DNA of 64,000 nucleotides from Kangiella profundi. GTDB lineage: Bacteria > Pseudomonadota > Gammaproteobacteria > Enterobacterales > Kangiellaceae. A model generated the notes under the pieces. That model did not search any database and was not told where the DNA came from. It saw only the letters and a list, made by a program, of their open reading frames with translations. The stretch lies in contig NZ_CP025120.1 of assembly GCF_002838765.1 (NCBI RefSeq), forward strand, positions 186,001-250,000, written 5' to 3'. Below, in pieces: positions 9,540-18,300 of this stretch. The stretch's first letter is position 1; every line of letters begins with the position of its first letter. The translations under genes were made by a program, and so were the position numbers.

Positions 9540-10937
9540 TTAATAACGGTAATGTTCAGGCTTGTAAGGGCCTTCAACCGGTACATTAATGTAATCTGCC
9601 TGATCTTGACGAAGCGTTGTTAAACGAGCACCAATTCTTTCAAGGTGCAATTTGGCAACTTTCTCGTCTAAATGCTTAGGTAAGATATAAACATCGTTGT
9701 CATACTTGTCGCCATTTTTCCATAACTCAATCTGAGCCAACACCTGATTGGTGAACGAGTTGGACATTACGAAGCTTGGGTGGCCAGTTGCACAACCAAG
9801 GTTCACCAGACGACCTTTTGCCAATAAGGTGATGCGTTTGCCATCTGGGAATTTGATTTGATCAACTTGCTCTTTAACGTTGATCCACTCATATTTCTCA
9901 AGGCTGGCTACATCAATTTCATTATCGAAGTGACCAATATTACAAACGATAGCCTGATCTTTCATGCGAACCATGTGTTCATGGCGAATGATGTCGTAGT
10001 TACCGGTAGCAGTTACAAAAATATCAGCCTGCTCAACAATGTTTGGATCTTCAAGGTCAACGACACGGAACCCTTCCATCGCCGCCTGTAAGGCACAGAT
10101 TGGGTCGATTTCAGTAACCCATACTGTCGCACCTAAACCACGAAGTGATTGTGCAGAACCTTTACCCACATCACCATAACCACAAACAATAGAGATTTTA
10201 CCTGCAATCATAACGTCAGTTGCACGTTTGATACCGTCAACCAATGATTCACGGCAGCCGTAAAGGTTATCAAACTTAGACTTGGTTACTGAGTCGTTAA
10301 CATTGATTGCTGGGAAAGGAAGTTCGCCACGCTTTTTCATCTGATAAAGACGTGCAACACCTGTAGTGGTTTCTTCCGTTACACCTTGGATATTGGCTAA
10401 CGTGCGTGAATAGAAATTGCTATCTTCAGAAAGCTTCACTTTAATTGCTTTGAACAAAGCAACTTCTTCCTCACTTTTTGGATTATCTAAAACTGAAATA
10501 TCTTTTTCAGCGCGAGTACCAAGAATAAGAAGAGTTGTTGCATCACCACCATCATCAAGAATCATATTAGGTGAACCACCATCATGCCATTCCATGATGT
10601 GATGCGTGTATTCCCAGTACTCATCGAGAGTTTCGCCTTTGTAAGCAAACACTGGAATGCCCTGATCCGCAATTGCCGCAGCAGCATGATCCTGAGTCGA
10701 GTAAATATTACATGATGCCCAACGAACTTCTGCACCAAGTGCAACAAGTGTTTCGATTAGCATAGCTGTTTGAATTGTCATGTGTAGAGAACCCGCAATG
10801 CGAGCACCCTTTAGAGGTTGTTCTGAACCATATTCTTCACGAATTGCCATAAGGCCAGGCATTTCGCTTTTTGCGATATCAATTTCTTTGTGGCCCCAAT
10901 CGGCTAGAGCAATATCTTTAATGATGTGGTCAGTCAT
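9540..10937 (-). CDS. ahcY: Adenosylhomocysteinase (SAH hydrolase)
   Basis: Hydrolyses S-adenosylhomocysteine to homocysteine and adenosine, the recycling step after methyl transfer. The 465-residue protein has the NAD-binding [18 protein letters not shown] loop, [12 protein letters not shown], and the C-terminal KPEHYRY end typical of the tetrameric enzyme. GGGA precedes the ATG by 6 bases. It follows metK by 89 bases in the same direction; that spacer carries a nested hairpin (see 10956-11000). With metK it forms a SAM-cycle pair. Confidence 0.97.
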   Translation of the reverse strand: MTDHIIKDIALADWGHKEIDIAKSEMPGLMAIREEYGSEQPLKGARIAGSLHMTIQTAMLIETLVALGAEVRWASCNIYSTQDHAAAAIADQGIPVFAYKGETLDEYWEYTHHIMEWHDGGSPNMILDDGGDATTLLILGTRAEKDISVLDNPKSEEEVALFKAIKVKLSEDSNFYSRTLANIQGVTEETTTGVARLYQMKKRGELPFPAINVNDSVTKSKFDNLYGCRESLVDGIKRATDVMIAGKISIVCGYGDVGKGSAQSLRGLGATVWVTEIDPICALQAAMEGFRVVDLEDPNIVEQADIFVTATGNYDIIRHEHMVRMKDQAIVCNIGHFDNEIDVASLEKYEWINVKEQVDQIKFPDGKRITLLAKGRLVNLGCATGHPSFVMSNSFTNQVLAQIELWKNGDKYDNDVYILPKHLDEKVAKLHLERIGARLTTLRQDQADYINVPVEGPYKPEHYRY

Positions 10938-10955
10938 AATGTTCCCAAATTGTTC

Positions 10956-11000
10956 GGCTCTTTCCTAAGGATTTATCAGAATACTGATAATGAAAGAGCC
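10956..11000 (-). promoter_or_regulatory. Nested hairpin in the metK-ahcY spacer (candidate regulatory RNA or processing site)
   Basis: On the transcript, a 9-bp outer stem GGCUCUUUC / GAAAGAGCC encloses a 7-bp inner hairpin UUAUCAG-UAUU-CUGAUAA plus an asymmetric 8-base bulge AUCCUUAG. It starts 26 bases after the metK stop and ends about 18 bases before the ahcY start. No T run follows, so it is not an ordinary terminator. It does not match the conserved core of the SAH riboswitch as I remember it. Confidence 0.5.
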
Positions 11001-11026
11001 ATCTAGTGAGTGAAAAAATAATAAGG

Positions 11027-12187
11027 TTATAGACCTGCAGCAGCACGCAATGCTTCAGCTTTATCTGTTTTTTCCCAGGTAAAACTGTCTTCAGTACGGC
11101 CAAAGTGACCATATGCTGCTGTGGCCTGATAAATTGGCTGCAACAAATTAAGCATCTTTGTTAAGCCACGAGGACGAAGGTCAAAATGCTCGCGTACCAG
11201 CTCAACTAATTTATCTTCGCTGATTTTACCGGTGCCAAAAGTATTAACGCTGATAGACGTTGGTTCGGCAACACCGATAGCGTAAGAAACCTGAATCTCA
11301 CAACGATCTGCAAGACCGGCTGCAACGATATTCTTGGCAACGTAACGGCCTGCGTAAGCAGCACTGCGGTCTACTTTTGATGGATCCTTACCGGAGAAAG
11401 CGCCGCCACCATGACGGGCCATGCCGCCGTAGGTATCAACGATAATTTTACGACCGGTTAAGCCGCAGTCGCCCATTGGGCCACCGATAACAAACTTACC
11501 CGTTGGATTAACGAAGTATTTGGTTTTATCGCTAATCCATTCCGCTGGAAGAACAGGTTTGATGATTTCTTCAATCACAGCTTCCTGCAAATCTTTTTGC
11601 GAAATCTCTGGATCATGCTGTGTTGATAATACCACCGCATCGATACCAACAGGCTTGTCATTTTCATAACGGAAAGTCAGCTGACTTTTGGCATCTGGGC
11701 GTAACCAAGCCAAAGTGCCATTCTTACGAAGCTCAGCCTGCTTTTGAACCAGACGGTGAGAATAAGTGATAGGTGCTGGCATTAACACGTCGGTTTCGTT
11801 TGATGCATAACCGAACATCAAACCCTGATCCCCTGCGCCTTGCGCTTCTGGATCGTCACGGTCAACACCTTGAGCAATGTCCGGACTTTGTTTGCCGATG
11901 GCGTTTAGTACGGCACAGGATTCCCAGTCAAAACCCATTTCCGAGCTGTTATAGCCAATTTGCTTAATGGTGTTACGAGCTAGTTCTTCAATATCAACCC
12001 ACGCGGAAGTGGCTACTTCACCAGCAACAATGACCATGCCGGTTTTAACCATGGTCTCAACTGCAACGCGAGCGTTGATATCCTGTGCTAGGATCGCATC
12101 AAGAACTGCATCGGAAATTTGATCGGCAATTTTGTCTGGATGTCCTTCAGAAACGGACTCCGACGTGAATACGGAATAATTGCTCAT
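11027..12187 (-). CDS. metK: S-adenosylmethionine synthase MetK
   Basis: Makes SAM from methionine and ATP. 386 residues, standard length. Signatures: [11 protein letters not shown] at the N-terminus, [21 protein letters not shown], and the P-loop-like [19 protein letters not shown]. It is the first gene of a metK-ahcY pair. The 379-base region upstream contains a perfect MetJ-type box and a terminator-like hairpin in the leader, suggesting control by methionine/SAM status. Confidence 0.97.
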   Translation of the reverse strand: MSNYSVFTSESVSEGHPDKIADQISDAVLDAILAQDINARVAVETMVKTGMVIVAGEVATSAWVDIEELARNTIKQIGYNSSEMGFDWESCAVLNAIGKQSPDIAQGVDRDDPEAQGAGDQGLMFGYASNETDVLMPAPITYSHRLVQKQAELRKNGTLAWLRPDAKSQLTFRYENDKPVGIDAVVLSTQHDPEISQKDLQEAVIEEIIKPVLPAEWISDKTKYFVNPTGKFVIGGPMGDCGLTGRKIIVDTYGGMARHGGGAFSGKDPSKVDRSAAYAGRYVAKNIVAAGLADRCEIQVSYAIGVAEPTSISVNTFGTGKISEDKLVELVREHFDLRPRGLTKMLNLLQPIYQATAAYGHFGRTEDSFTWEKTDKAEALRAAAGL

Positions 12188-12221
12188 TTCTACTTAGTTA
12201 CCTTTTATTAAAACTAAAGTG

Positions 12222-12257
12222 AAAAACCAGCCTTACTATATTGCCTTTAAAAGGCTG
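12222..12257 (-). promoter_or_regulatory. Terminator-like hairpin in the metK leader (candidate attenuator)
   Basis: In metK sense the leader has CAGCCTT and AAGGCTG (7 bp, 16-base loop) followed by GTTTTTC, ending about 34 bases before the ATG. The 5' arm can alternatively pair locally as GCCTT-TTA-AAGGC, which would exclude the terminator-like form. This is a plausible two-state attenuator, but no known SAM riboswitch class was recognised. Confidence 0.4.
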
Positions 12258-12292
12258 AAACGCTGGTCAAAAAGTAGGCGGATTTTACACTG

Positions 12293-12306
12293 TTTAGACG
12301 TCTAAA
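12293..12306. promoter_or_regulatory. MetJ-type operator (met box) upstream of metK
   Basis: Perfect palindrome TTTAGACGTCTAAA, whose centre AGACGTCT (12296-12303) is the consensus MetJ half-operator. It lies 109 bases before the metK ATG, where a promoter is expected. MetJ normally binds two or more adjacent boxes; the neighbouring octamers match only about 3 of 8 positions, so binding is uncertain. Confidence 0.5.
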
Positions 12307-12587
12307 TCACCTATTTTTACACCTTTGCCTGTGAAAATCACATGAAAAGAATTGGCTTTTATTATAATCAGACTAATAGATAATGAAACCGACAAAAAGT
12401 TACAAATAGTAATGAAATCAACTACAAAAACCACACACATATTAATGGTATACCGAAATATATGGGCTGGCTTTAAATTAGAAAATGCTAAATATGGATT
12501 GATACATATCACCTATAACTAATCGTAATAATTGTTTAGAATCTAAATACTAAGCAGCATGACTTAATGAATAAGCGGGAAGGAACG

Positions 12588-13445
12588 ATGACGCCAGAAT
12601 TTAAATACAGAAAACATAAGTTTGATGAAGGGGAACCACTGTCTCCCTGGCGGGAAAAGATTCATGAAGTCATATTTGAGGCAGATACCTTTGCCGGAAA
12701 AACCTTCGATGTCGCCTTAATAATCACCATCTTCATCAGCGTTCTGGCGGTAATGCTTGATAGTGTCCAGGTTATTTCTGTTCAATATGGAAGCATGTTG
12801 TTCGCAGCAGAATGGGCCTTTACCATTCTATTCACCATTGAATATATTTTACGGCTGATAAGTGTTCGCAAGCCTATGCTGTACGCAAAGAGCTTTTATG
12901 GCGTCGTCGATCTATTATCTATTCTGCCGACTTACCTGACATTGATCATCGTTGACGCAAAATACTTCCTGGTCATTCGAATCTTAAGGGTTTTAAGAAT
13001 ATTCAGGATATTCAAGCTGGCAAATTATATGGGCGAGGCCAGTATGATGATGAATGCGCTACGTAACAGCCGCGCTAAAATCAGTGTTTTCCTGTATACC
13101 GTATTGATGTCAGTAGTAGTGTTTGGATCGTTAGTTTACGTCATCGAAGGTCCAGAAAATGGTTTCAGCAGCATTCCAAAGTCGGTTTACTGGGCAATCG
13201 TAACATTGACAACCGTTGGGTATGGCGACATTTCACCACAAACTCCTGTCGGTCAGTTTTTAGCATCCTGCATTATGATTCTAGGTTATGGATTAATTGC
13301 GGTACCAACAGGGATTTACAGCGCAGAAATAACCCGCGAGGCTATGAAAAAGAAAGATGTCACCAATAATGCATGCCCTTCTTGTGCCTATGAAGGTCAT
13401 GATAAAGACGCAGAATTTTGTAAAAAATGTGGAGCTAAACTATAA
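12588..13445 (+). CDS. Voltage-gated potassium channel with C-terminal zinc ribbon
   Basis: Six-helix Kv-type channel of the inner membrane, 285 residues. S1-S3 lie at about residues 35-135; S4 carries regularly spaced arginines (VIRILRVLRIFRIFK), the voltage sensor; S5, pore helix and S6 follow with the selectivity filter TTVGYGD. The last 25 residues carry CPSC...CKKCG, a zinc ribbon not standard for short bacterial Kv channels. The frame is open from an ATG at 12567, but GGGAAGGA lies between that and the ATG at 12588, which I take as the start. Single gene; neighbours are unrelated. Confidence 0.9.
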   Translation: MTPEFKYRKHKFDEGEPLSPWREKIHEVIFEADTFAGKTFDVALIITIFISVLAVMLDSVQVISVQYGSMLFAAEWAFTILFTIEYILRLISVRKPMLYAKSFYGVVDLLSILPTYLTLIIVDAKYFLVIRILRVLRIFRIFKLANYMGEASMMMNALRNSRAKISVFLYTVLMSVVVFGSLVYVIEGPENGFSSIPKSVYWAIVTLTTVGYGDISPQTPVGQFLASCIMILGYGLIAVPTGIYSAEITREAMKKKDVTNNACPSCAYEGHDKDAEFCKKCGAKL

Positions 13446-13517
13446 AAAAGTGTCGAAAAATTGAACACGAGTCAAAAATGCATATAATACTGCCTTTTAT
13501 AATAAAAAGGTTGGGAT

Positions 13518-16500
13518 ATGAAAAAAATACAATATGGAATCCTTGTAGCGATTCTGCCACTCGTTCTTGCGTTTAGTTACTACCTAACATTTTCTGCAAC
13601 GAAACCAATTTCCATAGTAGAAGATATTAATCAATCAAGCGTTACTGCAAAATTATCAACAGCTAATGACAACATAGCATTTAAAGGGTATTACTTTTTT
13701 AGAAGTTATGTACCCGAAATAGGCACCGAAATATGGCGCTCAGATAAAAACGGAAATACATCTTTGGCTTTTGAAGCCATAGAGGGACCAAACCAGGCTT
13801 CAACTATTGAAGCATTTACTGACGGTAATTTTCTCTATTACGTCATTACCGGAGTTGGACAAAATAATGCCGATGTTATTTATTATTTGGAGCAACCAAG
13901 TGATGACTTTAAAACATTGGATCTTGGACTGAGATATTACAACGGCAGGTTTAAGAAATTGGGTAATACCTGGTATGCACTTGCTAGGGATATAACAACA
14001 AACAAGCAAAGTCTAGTAGCATTTAATGGACAGTCAACAGCTGCGATTGCTGTAGAAAATCAAAACGTAAATTATTCAGTGTTAGATTTCACAGAGTTCA
14101 ATGGAGCTTTGAATGTATTTGTTCGTATTGCTAGTAATAATTCCATTGAGCACAGACGAATCGTTAATGACACTATTGAAACACTAAATACATTTACCAG
14201 TGTGAACCTAGGAAGTCTCCATCAAACCAATAGTGATTTATACTACACCTATTACGATTCTAATTACGATTATGGCCTTAATCATTTTGATGGAACTAAC
14301 ACGAACTACATTGATAGTTTCTCAAACATAACTCAGTCTTGGGGGTTAGATGGAGATAACTTGGTTTTTTATGCCAGAAAGGGCCAGTTAGATAAATATC
14401 AAATTTGGAGCTTGAGTGGAAGCAATCTCCAGCAGCTCACTAATATATCTGATGATTATACAAACATAAGAAAAATTACAACTAGTGAGCAAGGGTTATA
14501 TTTTCTTTTGCAAAATCAAGAAGGTACTGAATTACAGTACCTTACAAACGGTACAATAGAAACAGTTATATTAGATGCTGAAACATTTGATAACAACTAT
14601 ACAGCTGAGCCGTTTGTATCTCACAATGGCAGTGTGTATGTAACGGGACGTTATAGTGAAAACTCGAACTACTATAGCGCTTATTGGAAGGTAACTAACG
14701 GAGTTGCTGCACGTGTACTTTCTAAAGAGGGTTACTTTGGAAATTCAAAAATATTTACCCTTAATGGCGAGTTATATAATTTTATAGATGCTGGAACCCA
14801 AACCCAACTTTATCGCCTTGATGATCCATCAAATATCGCATCCCTAGTCGGTACATTTGATATCAGAAATTTAAAAAGCTTAGCAGCCGACGATCTTACA
14901 AGTACCGTCTTTGCTACTGGCTATGCAGGTATTGATTCTAATATTTTTGCAGTGCAGGAAACGACAGCAAATAAGTTAATAATTGAAGGCGTAACGGGCA
15001 GTAGTAACCCTAAAAACTTTGTTAGCGTAAAAGATAAAACATACTTTTCTGCAGTGGAGGGCGATCTTCAAGCAGTTTGGAAGTCTGACGGATATTCTGT
15101 GGAAAAAGTTCCAGGAATAGAAGCCGACGGGGTTTCAAACAATATTATCAGTCTGAAACAGCTTGGTGAAAACCTCTTGGTTCTAACAAGGTCTTATGCA
15201 GAGTCAAAATATCGGATTTGGCTTTACGATGGTTCTGAAACACGGCTGCTTAGCGAAAATGTAAACACTGTGTTCAATGAGGAAATATACTTATCAGATG
15301 ACGGTACCGCTTATTTCTTAGGTGGTATAGGTAGTAACTACGGTCGATCGCTAATAAAAATTACTGATAATGGTTTAGTCGAACTCTATAATTCTGAAAA
15401 TGTAAACAGATTAGATGTAAATGATAATGGAATTTTCTTCCAGACTGGATCTCGAGATTATGCAGAGCTTTGGAGAGTAGAAAGTAATACAGTTAAAAGA
15501 ATTAGCAATGAATCAAATTCCGTTTCTGAAAGCTATGAATCCAGATTCTATACTGAAAGTGCTTATACATATTTCTCCGGATGTGACAGCCAAGGTAACT
15601 TTACCTTAACCAGCTATTCAGAAGAAAGTGGAATATCTCAAGTTGATACAACCGAGCTTTCAGTAGATGGTTGCTGGAGCGTTAAAGTTTATGAGTTAGG
15701 TAATGAGATAGCTATAATTACCCCTCCAACAGTTGAGTCAGCTAGTAAGCTTTGGAGTTTGCAGAGTGGCGTAATAGAGCTTGTATCAGACGGCTTTTAC
15801 AATATAGGTAGTGGAAGTCAGACTCTAAATAACCGGCTATACTTCAAAGCGGCAGCTTCACAGCAAGAAGGCTATACTATATATGTATATGCAGATGGAG
15901 AATTTGTTAATACATTTTTACCCTCTGCCTATAATTTTTGGTTAAGTAATAATGACAGAGAGCTAGGTAAAGATTGGATTATCTTGCCTGGGTCGGGCGG
16001 GGCTAAAATATATTCATTTGATGGCTCAAACGTCACTCTCAAAAATTCGTTAAATAGTAACTTCCAGTCAATAAACTCAGTAATGGAGTTGGGCGACTAT
16101 ACAATATTTCAAGTTATAAATGGTTATCCACTCTACCATGATCTTGTTGCGTTAGATAAGAATGGGGAACTAACATACTTAAATCCTGCACAAGAATTCA
16201 ATTTTATTAGCGATAATAATAATGGTGACTATCCTATAGCGAGAGGCCATGGTAAATGGTTATTTTTGCAGGCATGCCACTATACGATTGGTTGTGAACC
16301 TTTCTCAATGAACATCAATGTTGCTCCAGTAGCAAAAGTCAATATTGCCAGTAGTACGGTTTATAGCGGGCATGTAGTAGAACTGGATGGCTCAGTTACT
16401 GAGGATGTTGATGGCAATATACTTGAATATATTTGGTCTGTGGTTTCTGGGCCAAATGTTGAAATCAATAGCTCTGAGTTAGGGAAAGCCAGTTTTATTG

Positions 16501-17012
16501 CACCAACAGTTGAATCTTCGACCACTATCGAATTGCAACTTGAAGTTATCGATGATGGATACGATGCAGATTCGACAACACAAAAGGTAAAAGTGCTTCC
16601 AAATACAGGCCCGGATGCAGTCATAAACGCGCCTGCACAAGCTAATGAGGGGCAAGTTGTAAAACTTGATGCAACACAATCATCAGATCCAGAGAGCGAT
16701 GAGCTTTCTTTCTATTGGGAAGTTGTGTCAGGTCAAAATGTTTCCATTACAAATCAAACTGCTGCTTCGACACAATTCTCAGTCCCTAGTATCAATCAAG
16801 ATACCAGTGTTACCGTTAAGCTAACTGTCCAAGACGCTGTAGGAAACACCGCACAAGATGAAGTTGAAATTATCCTTAAGAACGTGAGTTCTGGTACGCC
16901 AGATAATGGTTCTGGTGAGGGTAGTTCAGGTGGCGGTGGCTCAACAAACTGGCTACTGTTATTGATGCTAGCTTCTCTGATAATGGTGAGGTTTGGTTAC
17001 CATCGCAGATGA
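13518..17012 (+). CDS. Large secreted surface protein with PKD-like domains and GlyGly-CTERM-like anchor
   Basis: 1164 residues, function unknown. An N-terminal membrane/signal segment (about 5-25) is followed by about 900 residues of repeating beta-rich sequence with recurring IWRSD/VWKSD-type turns, suggestive of a propeller. Two PKD/Ig-like domains follow, at about 935-1030 and 1031-1130, each with a WSVVSGP or WEVVSGQ strand. The C-terminus is Gly/Ser-rich, then a hydrophobic helix (WLLLLMLASLIMV) and a basic end (HRR), the tripartite layout of GlyGly-CTERM proteins cleaved by rhombosortase and linked to type II secretion. AAGGTTGGG precedes the ATG. Composition is slightly more AT-rich than its neighbours. 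A terminator follows. Confidence 0.75.
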   Translation: MKKIQYGILVAILPLVLAFSYYLTFSATKPISIVEDINQSSVTAKLSTANDNIAFKGYYFFRSYVPEIGTEIWRSDKNGNTSLAFEAIEGPNQASTIEAFTDGNFLYYVITGVGQNNADVIYYLEQPSDDFKTLDLGLRYYNGRFKKLGNTWYALARDITTNKQSLVAFNGQSTAAIAVENQNVNYSVLDFTEFNGALNVFVRIASNNSIEHRRIVNDTIETLNTFTSVNLGSLHQTNSDLYYTYYDSNYDYGLNHFDGTNTNYIDSFSNITQSWGLDGDNLVFYARKGQLDKYQIWSLSGSNLQQLTNISDDYTNIRKITTSEQGLYFLLQNQEGTELQYLTNGTIETVILDAETFDNNYTAEPFVSHNGSVYVTGRYSENSNYYSAYWKVTNGVAARVLSKEGYFGNSKIFTLNGELYNFIDAGTQTQLYRLDDPSNIASLVGTFDIRNLKSLAADDLTSTVFATGYAGIDSNIFAVQETTANKLIIEGVTGSSNPKNFVSVKDKTYFSAVEGDLQAVWKSDGYSVEKVPGIEADGVSNNIISLKQLGENLLVLTRSYAESKYRIWLYDGSETRLLSENVNTVFNEEIYLSDDGTAYFLGGIGSNYGRSLIKITDNGLVELYNSENVNRLDVNDNGIFFQTGSRDYAELWRVESNTVKRISNESNSVSESYESRFYTESAYTYFSGCDSQGNFTLTSYSEESGISQVDTTELSVDGCWSVKVYELGNEIAIITPPTVESASKLWSLQSGVIELVSDGFYNIGSGSQTLNNRLYFKAAASQQEGYTIYVYADGEFVNTFLPSAYNFWLSNNDRELGKDWIILPGSGGAKIYSFDGSNVTLKNSLNSNFQSINSVMELGDYTIFQVINGYPLYHDLVALDKNGELTYLNPAQEFNFISDNNNGDYPIARGHGKWLFLQACHYTIGCEPFSMNINVAPVAKVNIASSTVYSGHVVELDGSVTEDVDGNILEYIWSVVSGPNVEINSSELGKASFIAPTVESSTTIELQLEVIDDGYDADSTTQKVKVLPNTGPDAVINAPAQANEGQVVKLDATQSSDPESDELSFYWEVVSGQNVSITNQTAASTQFSVPSINQDTSVTVKLTVQDAVGNTAQDEVEIILKNVSSGTPDNGSGEGSSGGGGSTNWLLLLMLASLIMVRFGYHRR

Positions 17013-17022
17013 GGTATGAATA

Positions 17023-17053
17023 AAAAAAGGGTAGCCATGAGCTACCCTTTTTT
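17023..17053. terminator. Bidirectional terminator
   Basis: 13-bp inverted repeat AAAAAAGGGTAGC / GCTACCCTTTTTT with loop CATGA, between convergent genes. T runs on both strands. Confidence 0.9.
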
Positions 17054-17068
17054 ATTAAGCAGGGTCAA

Positions 17069-17440
17069 TTATTTACCTAACAAATCCTTGGTGCCTTTTA
17101 GGTATTCTTCTCCTTTTTGCTGCACGGTTTCAGGATCGTTGGTTTCTGATGCAATGTGCACTTTCTCCAGATTTTCCTGAGTTTGCTCTAAGTGTTGCTC
17201 AATAAACTGAAGTGCATTTTCCAAGCTATAAGACATCTGGTGTATTTGAGCCATGGTGTATGGGGTGAGTTCGTATTTGATGCGCCCCTCTAGCTGAGTA
17301 TTGTATTTTTCGAGAATGGCTATAGCTTCAGCCATGGTTTCAGGCTTTTCACCTTTAAAATGTCTGACGTCGGTTGCGTGGGCAACTGATACTGTTGCTG
17401 CTGCAAGAATAATTGCGGAAACAGTTTTTCGGAGTGACAT
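17069..17440 (-). CDS. Small periplasmic helical protein, unknown function
   Basis: 123 residues with a clear Sec signal peptide (MSLRKTVSAIILAAATVSVAHA, cleavage about 22). The mature part is mostly helical and charged: a conserved-looking ETMAEAIAILEKYNTQLEG segment, then long Glu/Gln-rich helices. No cysteines or catalytic motif were seen. I have the impression of a small family of such proteins in marine gammaproteobacteria but cannot name it. Monocistronic, convergent with the preceding gene through a shared terminator. Confidence 0.65.
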   Translation of the reverse strand: MSLRKTVSAIILAAATVSVAHATDVRHFKGEKPETMAEAIAILEKYNTQLEGRIKYELTPYTMAQIHQMSYSLENALQFIEQHLEQTQENLEKVHIASETNDPETVQQKGEEYLKGTKDLLGK

Positions 17441-17550
17441 GTTTATTCCTTGTTGAGAATGATTGTTGTTTGCATTCTACTCTTAGCCCAGGTCTGAGCC
17501 AAGTGATGTAGATCAATTCATTGATAGAAAATATAAATAATCAGAAGCGC

Positions 17551-18189
17551 TTATACATAGTAAACACTAGAGGTCATCACCTTGGACATCAGGCTCATGG
17601 CGCCTTTGATGGGCTTGGGTAAATCGGCACCTCCATGCTCAATCGCAACAGTGGCGTGTTTCAGCTCTTCTTCGCGCATCTGTTGCAGAATAACCCGGCT
17701 CTTACTGTCCTGAATGGGTAGCTTTTGCAGGTGATCGTCCAGGTGACGGCAGACCTGATGCTCGGTCTCTGCAACGAAGCCCAGACTCCACTTATCACCA
17801 GCAATACCGGCCAAGGCGCCGATGGTAAAGGAACTGGCATACCAGAAGGGATTGAGCAGGCTTTCGCGGCTGCCCAATTCATGTATACGTTCGCTGCACC
17901 AGGCCAGGTGGTCAACTTCTTCCTGTGCCGCCTGTTCCATCTTGTCACGAACGTTCGGTAATTTTGCGGTAAGTGCCTGTCCCTGATATAGAGCCTGAGC
18001 GCAGACTTCGCCTGTATGATTGATGCGCATCAAACTGGCAGCATGACGTTTTTCCTGATCGGACATTTTCGATTCATCAATGCCTTGCGCTGGAGTTGGT
18101 CGAGGCTTGGCATCATAAATACCCCGAGTCGTTTTTAGCGCTGAGTCCGCTACTAGACAGAGTCGATCAAAAAAGCTGTATTGACGCAT
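17551..18189 (-). CDS. coq7: Ubiquinone biosynthesis hydroxylase Coq7 (DMQ monooxygenase)
   Basis: Di-iron monooxygenase that hydroxylates demethoxyubiquinone, the penultimate ubiquinone step, at the membrane. 212 residues. The ferritin-like iron ligands are visible: HTGEVCAQ, EEVDHLAW, AETEHQVC and EEELKHATVA. Coq7 replaces UbiF in many proteobacteria, so this organism probably makes ubiquinone by that route. Divergent from the AAA ATPase gene. Confidence 0.95.
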   Translation of the reverse strand: MRQYSFFDRLCLVADSALKTTRGIYDAKPRPTPAQGIDESKMSDQEKRHAASLMRINHTGEVCAQALYQGQALTAKLPNVRDKMEQAAQEEVDHLAWCSERIHELGSRESLLNPFWYASSFTIGALAGIAGDKWSLGFVAETEHQVCRHLDDHLQKLPIQDSKSRVILQQMREEELKHATVAIEHGGADLPKPIKGAMSLMSKVMTSSVYYV

Positions 18190-18300
18190 AGATCTGCTAC
18201 ACTTATTCGCTCAAAGAAAAGCTATTGTAGCGATAAATCTAAGAAAAGTTAATCTAGGCCACTGGCCGCAAGAATAGGAAATAGAGGCAATTTATTAATC

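Larger units (their letters stand above)
12188..12587. other. Divergent intergenic region metK / potassium channel
   Basis: About 400 bases without a convincing gene. It holds the metK leader hairpin (12222-12257), a 14-bp palindrome containing AGACGTCT (12293-12306), a 9/10 match to the FNR motif (TTGAT-ACAT-ATCAC, 12499-12512) and a second palindrome TTTAGAATCTAAA (12535-12547) near the channel gene. The middle part, about 12320-12490, is AT-rich with nothing recognised. Confidence 0.6.

Noticed and set aside
10956..11000. SAH riboswitch
   Set aside because: Position is suggestive, but the conserved core sequence of the known class is not present; kept only as an unclassified hairpin.
12294..12512. 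72-codon minus-strand frame in the metK upstream region
   Set aside because: Overlaps the met box and metK leader promoter region, no ribosome site, and its composition follows the AT-rich intergenic sequence.
12499..12512. FNR site (TTGAT-ACAT-ATCAC) upstream of the channel gene
   Set aside because: 9 of 10 match, but its distance to any credible -10 does not fit an activating position, and such matches occur by chance in AT-rich gaps.
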